Of a DNA stretch of 28,055 nucleotides, positions 1-8,300 are shown piece after piece. The position numbers were made by a program, and so were the translations under genes. The notes below the pieces were generated by a model. It saw only the letters and a list, made by a program, of their open reading frames with translations, had not been told where the DNA came from and did no database searches. The stretch spans positions 1 through 28,055 of the forward strand of contig JANLFM010000017.1 of NCBI GenBank assembly GCA_024655865.1, in the 5' to 3' direction. The stretch's first letter is position 1. Each line of letters opens with the position of its first letter. Source of the DNA: Caldisericota bacterium. Lineage in GTDB: Bacteria > Caldisericota > JANLFM01.

Positions 1-73
1 CCGTTAGCTCAGACGGTAGAGCATCTGCCTTTTAAGCAGAGGGTCGCAGGTTCGAGTCCTGCACGGCTCACCA
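1..73 (+). tRNA. tRNA-Lys (anticodon UUU), 5' end cut by window
   Basis: The anticodon stem TCTGC/GCAGA (24-28/36-40) encloses a 7-base loop with anticodon TTT at 31-33. The T arm GCAGG-TTCGAGT-CCTGC is perfect and an encoded CCA lies at 71-73. The 3' acceptor strand ACGGCTC (63-69) needs a 5' partner GAGCCGT, of which only CCGT is inside the window, so about three bases lie before position 1. The alcohol dehydrogenase gene begins 22 bases after the CCA and may be read from the same transcript. Confidence 0.96.
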
Positions 74-95
74 TATTATTTGCGTCAATTAAAGG

Positions 96-1097
96 ATGAA
101 AGCCTGGGTCGTTCGCTCCCAAGGAAAGCCTATAAGGGAAAGGATCGTTCTCGAAAATTATCCCGATCCCTTGCCCCTTGAAAACGATCTTCTGCTCAAA
201 GTTAACGTGTGCGCTCTCTGTCGCACTGACCTGCACATTGTTGAAGGAGACATTCCAGCGCATAAACTTCCCATAATTCCTGGCCACCAGATCGTGGGAA
301 GAGTAGTGAGAGTGGGGGAGAAAGTCAGGAATTTCCATATTGGTGACCGAGTCGGAGTCCCCTGGCTCAATAGCGTTGATGAAAACTGCTCCTTTTGCCT
401 GAAAGGGCAGGAGAACCTTTGTCCCAATGCTAGATTTACCGGGTATGATGTGGATGGAGGTTTTGCGGAATACACCCTGGCTAAGGAGAACTTCGCTTAC
501 CTGCTTCCGGAAGGATTAGACGACATTCAAATTGCTCCTCTTCTCTGCGGTGGGGTAATAGGTTACCGCTCTTTCCGTTTTACCGGTGTCTCTTGTGGGG
601 AAAAGCTTGGCCTTTACGGCTTTGGCTCTTCCGCGCACATTATTCTCCAGCTCGCTTTAAAAAAGGGAATTAGGGTATTTGTCCGCTCAAGAGGCCAGGA
701 GCATCTGGAGCTCGCTAAAAAGCTCGGGGCCACATGGGCTGGAGATTATTCAGCCCCCCTTCCCGAACCTCTTCAAGCAGCAATTATTTTTGCCCCTGCA
801 GGGGAGATAGTTCCTCTTGCGCTTCAGGATGTGGATAAAGGCGGGAAGGTAATCCTGGCGGGAATTCATATGAGCCCAATCCCTTCTTTTCCCTACTATT
901 TGATTTACGAAGAACGACTTCTGCAATCCGTGGCTAACTCCACAAGGGCTGATGTCCGCGAGTTTCTCAAGGAGGCCAGTGCTTGCAATTTATCCCCGGA
1001 AGTCACCACTTTTGCTTTTGAGGAGCTTCCTTTAGCCATGGAAGAACTAAAATCTGGCCAGATAAATGGAACAGCGGTAATTTTGATAGCTTCCTGA
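96..1097 (+). CDS. Zinc-dependent alcohol dehydrogenase family protein
   Basis: A 333-residue medium-chain dehydrogenase/reductase, expected to be a cytosolic NAD(P)-dependent alcohol/aldehyde oxidoreductase; the substrate cannot be read. The N-terminal GroES-like domain has catalytic-zinc ligands Cys39 and His64 (in PGHQIVGRV) and probably Cys151. A Rossmann motif GLYGFGSSAH follows near residue 172. The sequence style (GVPWL, NARFTGYDVDGGFAEY) matches the subfamily once labelled adh_fam_2. The structural-zinc lobe is unusual: Cys98, Cys101 and Cys109 are present, but the expected first Cys is Asp95. The ATG directly follows AAAGG, too close for a normal ribosome site, yet family members start with the same MKAW-like residues, so the start is kept. 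It sits between a tRNA and an asparaginase gene with no obvious functional link. Confidence 0.9.
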   Translation: MKAWVVRSQGKPIRERIVLENYPDPLPLENDLLLKVNVCALCRTDLHIVEGDIPAHKLPIIPGHQIVGRVVRVGEKVRNFHIGDRVGVPWLNSVDENCSFCLKGQENLCPNARFTGYDVDGGFAEYTLAKENFAYLLPEGLDDIQIAPLLCGGVIGYRSFRFTGVSCGEKLGLYGFGSSAHIILQLALKKGIRVFVRSRGQEHLELAKKLGATWAGDYSAPLPEPLQAAIIFAPAGEIVPLALQDVDKGGKVILAGIHMSPIPSFPYYLIYEERLLQSVANSTRADVREFLKEASACNLSPEVTTFAFEELPLAMEELKSGQINGTAVILIAS

Positions 1098-1126
1098 CCA
1101 TTAAATGTCATTGAAGGAGGTTTATT

Positions 1127-2017
1127 ATGCCGCAATTAATCATTCATGGTGGGGCGGGAAAAATAAGGAATGAGGCAGAGCACAGGGCAGGCATTGAGGA
1201 GGCCCTGAATTGTGGATGGGGAGCCCTAATTAAAAAGGGAGCGCTTGAGGCCGTTCTTTCCGCTGTTTCCTGCATGGAGGATAACCCCGTTTTTAATTGT
1301 GGCACCGGTTCCTCGTTGAACCTGGACGGGGAAGTGGAAATGGATGCCTCCGTCATGCTTTCCGACGGCTCTTTCGGTGGCGTTGCTGCTTTGAAGCACG
1401 TCCAGCATCCCATCTTAGTTGCCAGGAAGGTTATGGAAGAAACAGATCATCTTCTCCTTGCGGGAGAGGGAGCGTTGAACTTTGCCAGGAAAATGGATTT
1501 TCCCGAGCATAACCCCATAACCGAGATTCGTCAGAAGGCCCTGGAGGAGTTAAAGCAAAGCGGTAACCTTCCTTATCTCCCAAAACTTTCCCAGGCTTTG
1601 CAGAATAGAACCTCTCCTGGCGAGGATAAATTTGGCACAGTTGGGGCCGTAGCTCGTGACGATTCGGGGCTCATTGCCGTGGCCACATCCACAGGAGGCA
1701 TTATGGGAAAATTGCCAGGTAGGGTAGGGGATTCCTGCATCCTGGGCGCGGGCACTTACGCCTCAAGGGATGGGGGCGTTTCCTGTACGGGACACGGAGA
1801 AGCCATACTGAGGTTGCTCCTCGCCTTTAGAGCCTGCGAGAGGATGCACTTTAAAAAAGCTCAAGAGGTGCTTTCTGAATTAGCGCTCTGGGCTAAAGAT
1901 CAAGGGTGTTCCTGCGGTTTGATTGGCATTGATTGGAGGGGCAATATTGCTTTTGCCTTTAACACCGAGAGCATGTCTTATGGGTTCACCGATGGCGATA
2001 GTATGGTGATTTTTTGA
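1127..2017 (+). CDS. Isoaspartyl peptidase / plant-type L-asparaginase
   Basis: A 296-residue N-terminal-nucleophile hydrolase of the asparaginase-2 (IaaA/EcAIII) family. These enzymes are made as an inactive precursor that cuts itself; the new N-terminal Thr then hydrolyses isoaspartyl dipeptides or asparagine. The opening PQLIIHGGAG is typical. The self-cleavage site is visible as DKFG-TVGAVA, putting the catalytic Thr at 171, and the substrate pocket motif (GRVGDSCILGAGTYA) follows. Length matches the family. A strong AAGGAGG lies eight bases before the ATG. No signal peptide is seen, so it should act in the cytoplasm on damaged protein breakdown products. The gap to the upstream dehydrogenase is 29 bases, so the two may be co-transcribed. 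Confidence 0.95.
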   Translation: MPQLIIHGGAGKIRNEAEHRAGIEEALNCGWGALIKKGALEAVLSAVSCMEDNPVFNCGTGSSLNLDGEVEMDASVMLSDGSFGGVAALKHVQHPILVARKVMEETDHLLLAGEGALNFARKMDFPEHNPITEIRQKALEELKQSGNLPYLPKLSQALQNRTSPGEDKFGTVGAVARDDSGLIAVATSTGGIMGKLPGRVGDSCILGAGTYASRDGGVSCTGHGEAILRLLLAFRACERMHFKKAQEVLSELALWAKDQGCSCGLIGIDWRGNIAFAFNTESMSYGFTDGDSMVIF

Positions 2018-2031
2018 GCTCTCTTTTGATC

Positions 2032-2060
2032 TTGCGCCTTTTCCTCTAATCAGGTAAACT
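2032..2060 (+). promoter_or_regulatory. Candidate sigma-70-type promoter before the tRNA-Gln-like gene
   Basis: TTGCGC (2032-2037) and TAAACT (2055-2060) are 17 bases apart, placing a start near 2067, about ten bases before the tRNA. Both boxes are imperfect, so this is a spacing-supported guess. It would also drive the glmU operon. Confidence 0.4.
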
Positions 2061-2077
2061 ATCACGGCGTTATTTTT

Positions 2078-2153
2078 GCCCTCATCGTCTAGCGGCCCAG
2101 GACAACGGACTTTGGATCCGTAAACGGTGGTTCGAGTCCATCCTCCCCAGCCA
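2078..2153 (+). tRNA. tRNA-Gln(UUG)-like gene with a tRNA-Glu-like 5' part; acceptor stem cannot pair
   Basis: The 3' two thirds is a normal tRNA-Gln: anticodon stem ACGGA/TCCGT (2105-2109/2117-2121), loop CTTTGGA with anticodon TTG at 2112-2114, T arm GGTGG-TTCGAGT-CCATC, and encoded CCA at 2151-2153. The 5' part GCCCTCA-TC-GTCT with the loop AGCGGCCC and AGGAC matches a tRNA-Glu acceptor and D arm. The 3' acceptor strand CTCCCCA would need TGGGGAG, but GCCCTCA is present, so none of seven pairs form. It reads like a Glu/Gln chimera joined within the D arm shared by both genes. It may be a real deletion product, a pseudogene or an assembly artefact. Confidence 0.75.
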
Positions 2154-2162
2154 AAAGGTGAA

Positions 2163-3110
2163 ATGATTTTTTCAGCAGTCCTGGCAGCAGGCTTAGGAAA
2201 GAGAATGAAGTCGGACCTCCCTAAGGTTTTACATCCAATTTTGGGGAGGCCAATGATTTTATATGTTCTCGACGCTTTGAACTTTCTGCCTCAGGAAAAC
2301 GTGCATATCATCGTGGGGCATAAAGCAGATCTGGTGAAGAAAGAAATCGAAGGCAATTACTCCTACGTTCTTCAAGATAAGCAACTGGGAACCGGACACG
2401 CTTTGATGCAGCTCGAACCGTATCTATCCTCAAAATCGGGGACTTTGCTCGTAGTTCCCGGAGATATGCCCTTAATTCAAAGGCGCCACTTAGAGGAACT
2501 TCTTAACTTTCATGAGGAGCGAAAACCCCTGGCTACAATTCTTACTGCCAGGGTAGATGACCCCTCCTCCCTGGGCAGGGTAATCCGCAAAAAGGATGGA
2601 AGCCTTGAAAGAATTGTTGAGGAATCGGATGCTTCTCCTTTCGAACTTGGGATTAAGGAAGTCTGCACCTCAGTTTACGCTTTCAAGCTACCAGACCTTT
2701 TTCGCTTCCTTAAAATGGTCAAGCCTGAGAACGTTCAGAAAGAATACTACCTTACTGATGTCGTGCCCTTGATGCAGGCGGAGGGAAAGGTGGAGGCAGT
2801 CACTGTGGAGGATATTCCCTGTATCGGAGTGAATGACAGGGAGCAGCTCTTTCTTTGTCAGAAAATCTTGCGTTCTCGCCTTTTTTCTCGTTTAATGAAA
2901 GAGGGTGTCACTCTGGAGGACACCGAAACAATTTTTATAGATTGGAATGTGAAGATTGGCCGTGATACCGTGATTAAGCCTTTCACCATGCTTGAGGGAA
3001 AAACGGTTGTTGGAGAATTTTGTATTTTAGGGCCGTTTTTGTGGCTGAAGGACGCCACAATTGAAGATCATTCGGAAATTAAAGGAATTATAGAGAGGAG
3101 CGCAAAGTGA
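2163..3110 (+). CDS. glmU: UDP-N-acetylglucosamine pyrophosphorylase, GlmU N-terminal type, short form
   Basis: Makes UDP-GlcNAc from GlcNAc-1-phosphate and UTP for peptidoglycan in the cytoplasm. The 315 residues include the nucleotidyltransferase motif LAAGLGKRMKSDLPK (7-21), QLGTGHAL, the metal-binding PGDMPL, EYYLTDV and GVNDREQL. Normal bifunctional GlmU has about 450 residues. Here only the start of the left-handed beta-helix is present (about residues 250-315), so the acetyl-CoA:glucosamine-1-phosphate acetyltransferase half with its active site is missing. The end is not a visible frameshift: the TGA overlaps the GTG start of prs. The start is the ATG after AAAGGTGA, ten bases past the tRNA CCA; an upstream in-frame ATG lies inside the tRNA. 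It heads a Firmicutes-like glmU-prs-ctc-pth-mfd operon. Confidence 0.9.
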   Translation: MIFSAVLAAGLGKRMKSDLPKVLHPILGRPMILYVLDALNFLPQENVHIIVGHKADLVKKEIEGNYSYVLQDKQLGTGHALMQLEPYLSSKSGTLLVVPGDMPLIQRRHLEELLNFHEERKPLATILTARVDDPSSLGRVIRKKDGSLERIVEESDASPFELGIKEVCTSVYAFKLPDLFRFLKMVKPENVQKEYYLTDVVPLMQAEGKVEAVTVEDIPCIGVNDREQLFLCQKILRSRLFSRLMKEGVTLEDTETIFIDWNVKIGRDTVIKPFTMLEGKTVVGEFCILGPFLWLKDATIEDHSEIKGIIERSAK

Positions 3111-4081
3111 GTACTCCCGAAAGAATCCATCTGTTTACAGGTAATAGCAACCGTCCCTTAGCGGAGGAGGTTGCCGGCTTTTTGGGCATTAAGCTGGGAG
3201 AGATGGAAGTCTCGCGATTTGCAGACGGAGAGACCAAGGTGCGCTGTGCGGAAAGCGTTCGAGGCCTTGATGTTTTTGTTCTCCAGCCCACCTGCCCGCC
3301 TGTAAATGAAAATTTAATGGAACTCCTGATCATGATTGACGCCTTAAAAAGGGCCTCTGCTAAGAGTATAACCGCTCTGGTCCCATATTATGGCTACGCC
3401 AGGCAGGATCGCAAAACCAGACCAAGGGAGCCAATTACTGCGAAATTGGTGGCCGACCTGATTACAGTAGCGGGCGCCAGCCGGGTAGTTGCCGTTGACC
3501 TCCATGCCGGGCAAATACAAGGATTCTTTAATATTCCTTTTGATAATTTGACAGCCTCTCTCCTTTTCCAGGACTACTTTTCTCGCAAGGGGATCGGGGA
3601 TGCGGTGATCGTGGCCCCCGATATCGGCAGGGTGCCCAGGACAAGGATCCTCTCCAGCAAGATGAACTGGTCTCTGGCAATCGTGGAAAAACGCAGACCT
3701 CGTCCAGATGAGGCGGAAGTGGCAAACATCATTGGGGAGGTCAACGGGAAGCTGGCTATCCTGGTTGACGATATGATCACTACTGGAAATACCCTGATTA
3801 CTGCAGCGGAAGCAGTTTGGAAGAGCGGAGCGCGAAGGATTATGGCCGCCTGCACTCACGCTGTGCTTGTAGGAGATGCCATCAAAAAGCTTGAGGATTC
3901 CCCTATTGAGGAGTTAGTGGTGACCAATACCGTTCCCATTGCTCCAGAAAAAATGATATCCAAGATCACAGTGCTTTCAGTAGCTCCTCTTTTAGGAGAA
4001 GCTATAATCAGGATTCTTGAAAATAGGTCAATTTCCGACCTCTTTACCGTTGGTGCCTCAGAACAAATTGCGCTTTACTGA
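3107..4081 (+). CDS. prs: Ribose-phosphate pyrophosphokinase (PRPP synthetase)
   Basis: Transfers pyrophosphate from ATP to ribose-5-phosphate, giving PRPP for purine, pyrimidine, histidine and NAD synthesis in the cytoplasm. The 324 residues cover the full class I enzyme. Visible motifs are FTGNSNRPLAEEV at the start, the ATP/regulatory loop PYYGYARQDRK, VAVDLHAGQIQGFF, and the PRPP-binding loop VDDMITTGNT (220-229). The start is GTG, overlapping the glmU stop by four bases (GTGA), which suggests translational coupling. L25 follows after 22 bases. The pairing with glmU is conserved in Firmicutes and links nucleotide and cell-wall sugar supply. Confidence 0.97.
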   Translation: MSTPERIHLFTGNSNRPLAEEVAGFLGIKLGEMEVSRFADGETKVRCAESVRGLDVFVLQPTCPPVNENLMELLIMIDALKRASAKSITALVPYYGYARQDRKTRPREPITAKLVADLITVAGASRVVAVDLHAGQIQGFFNIPFDNLTASLLFQDYFSRKGIGDAVIVAPDIGRVPRTRILSSKMNWSLAIVEKRRPRPDEAEVANIIGEVNGKLAILVDDMITTGNTLITAAEAVWKSGARRIMAACTHAVLVGDAIKKLEDSPIEELVVTNTVPIAPEKMISKITVLSVAPLLGEAIIRILENRSISDLFTVGASEQIALY

Positions 4082-4103
4082 ATCGAGAAAGGAGTAAACT
4101 ACG

Positions 4104-4757
4104 ATGGCAGAAATTACCTTAGAAGTTTATAAAAGAGAAGCTAAATCCAAGGGCGAAACTCACGAGTTACGCCGGGCAGGAAAAATTCCCGCTATTCTCT
4201 ATGGCAAGAGCGTTTCTCCTTTACCTATTTCAGTGGAGGGAAAGACGCTTTCTAAAGCGTTGCGTAACCCGGCCGGCTTGAATGCCATTTTCAGACTGAC
4301 CGTAAAAAACGACGAGCCTGAAACCTCCTTCATTGCCATGATTAAGGACATCCAGCGAGACTATTTAAACGAGTCCATCCTTCATGTGGACTTTCACGCT
4401 ATCTCGCTTACCGAGAAGATCTCTGTCATGGTACCAGTTCATCTTGTGGGCACAGCTAAGGGAGTGAAGGAGGGCGGAGTTCTTCAGCAGAACCTTCACG
4501 AGATTGAGGTCGAGTGCCTCCCCACAGAGATCCCGCCTCACATTGACCTGGATATTACTCAATTGGAAATCGGGGATTCTTTCTTCGCTCGCGATATTCC
4601 TCTTCCCGAAGGAGTTACTCTTTTAACCGATGAGGGCACCCCGGTAGTAACAATTGTGCCTCCGGAGGTAGAGGAGGCCCCCGCTGAGGTAGCACCAGCA
4701 CCGGAATCCGGTGCACGGCCCTCTGTACCGGAGAAGGCTGAACCCGAAAAAGAATAG
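4104..4757 (+). CDS. rplY: Large-subunit ribosomal protein L25, long Ctc/TL5 form
   Basis: Binds 5S rRNA on the 50S subunit; the long form is called Ctc or TL5. Of 217 residues, about 1-93 form the L25 domain (EVYKREAKSKGETHELRRAGKIPAILYG is represented at the start) and about 95-185 the TL5 beta domain (HVDFHAISLTEKISVMVPVHLVG region). The last ~30 residues are rich in Ala, Pro and Glu, a common disordered tail. The ATG follows AAAGGAG at good spacing. It lies between prs and pth, as in Bacillus, where ctc is also a general stress gene; no stress-sigma promoter is evident in the 22-base gap here. Confidence 0.95.
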   Translation: MAEITLEVYKREAKSKGETHELRRAGKIPAILYGKSVSPLPISVEGKTLSKALRNPAGLNAIFRLTVKNDEPETSFIAMIKDIQRDYLNESILHVDFHAISLTEKISVMVPVHLVGTAKGVKEGGVLQQNLHEIEVECLPTEIPPHIDLDITQLEIGDSFFARDIPLPEGVTLLTDEGTPVVTIVPPEVEEAPAEVAPAPESGARPSVPEKAEPEKE

Positions 4758-4759
4758 AG

Positions 4760-5323
4760 TTGAAATTAGTAGCTGGGCTGGGCAATCCCGGCAAAATCTA
4801 TGAGCGCACCCGGCACAACATCGGCTTCAGGATTTTGAGGGCCTATGCCAAAAAGCATGGATTGCAGCCCTGGCACAAAAAGGGCAAGGCTCGGTTCATT
4901 AAGTTCGACGATTTGATTCTCCTTCTTCCTCAAACCTTTATGAACCTCTCCGGTCTGGCTGTTAGTAATTTCGCTCGCCAATATAAGCTTAGCCCCGAGG
5001 ATATCCTCGTAGTCCATGATGACGTGGACATCGAGTTCGGTGAAATTCGCTTCAAGGAAGGTGGGTCCAGTGCGGGACACAAGGGCTTAGCTTCTATAAT
5101 TACTGAGCTCCAGAGCGAAAGCTTTTCCCGGCTAAGATTTGGTATAGGCAAAAATCCCGATTTGCCCACCGAGGACTACGTGCTCCAGAATTTTTCAAGG
5201 GAGGAAGAGCAAAAACTTCCCCTGCTTCTGGAGCACGCGGTATCGGGAATCGAGCTCTGGCTGGACAACGGGATTGAAGCCTGTATGAATTTTTTTAACC
5301 GCAAGAACCTCCTTTCAGCTTGA
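4760..5323 (+). CDS. pth: Peptidyl-tRNA hydrolase
   Basis: Releases stalled peptides from tRNA so the tRNA can be reused. The 187-residue length is standard. Active-site residues known from E. coli Pth are visible: Asn9 (GLGNPG), His19 (TRHNIGF), Asn62 (FMNLSG) and the Asp in VVHDDVD (about 87). The motif GGSSAGHKGL near 101-110 is also typical. The start is TTG two bases after the rplY stop; the family's opening KLVAGLGNPG supports it. Its stop overlaps the TTG of mfd by four bases, so translation of rplY, pth and mfd is probably coupled. Confidence 0.96.
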   Translation: MKLVAGLGNPGKIYERTRHNIGFRILRAYAKKHGLQPWHKKGKARFIKFDDLILLLPQTFMNLSGLAVSNFARQYKLSPEDILVVHDDVDIEFGEIRFKEGGSSAGHKGLASIITELQSESFSRLRFGIGKNPDLPTEDYVLQNFSREEEQKLPLLLEHAVSGIELWLDNGIEACMNFFNRKNLLSA

Positions 5324-8300
5324 ATCTCTTTCAGGCTCTCAGCGCTATTTCTTCCACATTTTCTACCCTGAAGGGACTTCCGCAAAAAGGTCAGATCATT
5401 CTGGGAAGGGTCCTTGAGGGATTTTTTCCATTTTTGTTAGCCCTTATTAGAGAAAATCTGCAAGCTCCCACCTTAGTCCTTTTTTCTCAAAGCGAATCAC
5501 TGGAGAAGACTTACCTCGTATTAAAGGAGTTTGACCTTCCTGTTTTCAGGTTTCCCGCTCTGGAAGCTTACCTGGGAGAAAAAGTGCCCTATGATCGAGC
5601 GGTGCGCGCAGAGCGCATTGCCACTCTTTGGAATCTCGGCCAGGTGGAAAACCCGATAGTTCTTTCCACCGTGAAAGCTATTCTTCAATGTACACCCCCT
5701 CCTCATTTTCTTGAAGATTTTTGCTTGCCTTTAAAGAAAGGGCTGAAGTATTCCTGGGATTCCATAGTAGGGTTTTTACTTCAAGCTGGGTACCAGCGGG
5801 TACCCAGAGTGGAACAACTGGGGGAGTTCAGCATCAGGGGAGGAATAATGGATCTTTTCGGTCCGGCATTGGAACTCCCGATCAGGTTGGAGTTTTTCGC
5901 GGACCAATTGGAATCGATCAGAGTCTTTGATCCCTCAAGCCAGATTTCTATAGAGGAAAGGGAGGAAGTGGCCCTTCTTCCCTGGAGATTGTTTCAAGTT
6001 CAGGAAGAAAAACTCGATTATCTCGAGCAAGCATTTCAGGATCACCTCAAAACGCTAAAGAAGGAAAAGAAGTTATCTGAGGCCAGGTTTTTGGAAGAGA
6101 ACGTCTTGCGGGATCTTCAATTTTTGAGGAATGGACTGCATTTCCTTGAGGAGGATTATTACTTCCCCTTTTTCTCGCAAAGTTCCTTGCTCTGGCAGTA
6201 CTTTCCTGGAAATGTAACAGTAGTTTCCGAAGAGGAAGCAAGGGTCGCGTTTGCTTTCCAGGAATTCATGAAAACTTCAGAGAAGATTTACAAAGAGGCT
6301 ATTCAAAGGGGTGAACAACTCCCGTTAAATAAAGAAGGGTTCTTAAAGTGGTCCCAGTTTAAGAAAGAACTCGAGCGGAACAGGGTGATATACTGTACCC
6401 CGTTCAGCGCACCGCTGGAATTTCCCATAGAGACCCCGCCTCCCTTGCCCCAGCTTACTGATCTGAGCATGCAGTTGAAATCCTGGCTTAGTTCCGGAAC
6501 CCGGGTTTTGTTTGCTGGTAAGGGGGCGAGAAGATATCGGGAACCCTTGGAAAATGAGGGGATCTCGCTTAAGGAAATAAATTCCCTGCGGGAGGAGCTT
6601 CCCCGGGACAAGGTCTTCATCTGGGATTTGCCTCTTCCCTCGGGATTCATGCACTCCAATTCCAGCCTGGTTGTCCTGTCTGATTTCGAGCTTTTCGGCT
6701 GGCGGAAAAAGGCCTACGTTGAAAGAAAGTACCGCCAGGCAAGACCGGTAAGCTCTTTCGAGGAGCTCCAGGTAGGGGATTACGTTGTTCATCAGACTTA
6801 CGGAATCGGGAGCTACCAGGGTCTGGAAACCCTGACTATTGACGATGTCAGTCGAGATTACCTCAAGATAGCCTATGCGGGAGAGGACAAACTTTTTATT
6901 CCCAGCGACCAAATCTACCTGATCCAGAAGTATCTCGGAGATAGCGTAAAACTACCCCCGTTAACCAGGTTGAATACCACGGAATGGACCCGGACTAAAA
7001 AGAGGGTTCAGGAATCCGTGGAGAGAGTTGCCCAGGAACTCCTGCAAATCTATGCCGTAAAGGAAATTAATTTTCCTGAGCCCTTTTTGGCCTATGAACC
7101 ATGGGAGACAGAGCTTGCTCAGTCCTTTCCCTATGAGGAAACTCCTGACCAAAAGCAGACTATTATAGATGTCCTTTCGGACCTAGAAAGGGGAAGGTGG
7201 ATGGATCGCCTGGTCTGCGGAGACGTAGGTTACGGGAAAACTGAAGTAGCTATCAGAGCCGCTTTCAGGACGGTAGCGGCGGGAAAGCAGGTGGCGATTT
7301 TAGTTCCTACCACCATACTCTGCCAGCAGCACTACAACACATTTTTAGAGCGCATGAAGGGTTTCCCCGTGAAGATAGGTATTTTATCCCGTTTCCGTAC
7401 GCCCAAAGAGCAGGCGGCCGTCATTAAAGGGCTGAAAGAGGGAAAAATTGACATTGTGATCGGGACCCATCGCCTGCTTTCCAGCGACGTGGAATTTAAG
7501 GACCTGGGGCTTTTGGTAATTGATGAGGAACACAGATTCGGGGTAATGCAAAAGGAACAAATCAGGAAACTCAAGGGGAGCGTACACGTGCTCAGCCTCT
7601 CCGCCACTCCCATTCCCAGGACATTGCAGATGAGTCTTTTGGGGATTAAAGATACCAGCATCATGGAAACCGCGCCCCAGAACCGATATCCGGTGAAGAC
7701 CTATGTAACTGAATTCACCGACGATCTGGTCAGGAGAGCCATCCTCTATGAGCTTAATCGAGAAGGCCAGGTCTACTTTGTCCACAACCGGATCCATGCC
7801 TTACCCAGGTTATATGCCAAGCTCGTGGAATTAGTTCCTGAGGCTCGAATTGCCATAGCCCACGGTGCTATGCCCGAAGACAGGCTGGAACAGGTAATGT
7901 GGGATTTCGCCCAGGGAGAGTATGACGTTCTCCTTTCCACGACGATCATTGAATCCGGAATAGACATTCCCAGGGCAAACACACTGATTGTCGCGGATGC
8001 GCATAATCTTGGCCTGGCCCAGCTTTATCAACTCCGGGGCAGGGTAGGGAGGAGCGACGTGCGCGCCTATGCCTATTTCCTGTACCCGCGTTCCCGTGCT
8101 TTAGGTGAAGAAGCGGAAAAAAGGCTGGAGACTATCAGAGATTTCTCCCAGCTGGGAAGTGGCATGAAGATCGCGCTAAGGGATCTGGAAATCAGGGGCG
8201 CGGGAAATGTCCTGGGCAAAGAGCAGCATGGTTTCATGCTTCAGGTTGGGTTTCAGATGTACCGTGAAATGCTGGAGGAGGCTATCGAAAGGATCCAGAG

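Noticed and set aside
2127-2162. Upstream in-frame ATG for GlmU
   Set aside because: It lies within the T arm region of the tRNA gene; the ATG at 2163 has a ribosome site and gives the family's normal first strand.
6343-6912. 189-codon reverse-strand frame opposite mfd
   Set aside because: A shadow of the mfd coding sequence with no family motif.
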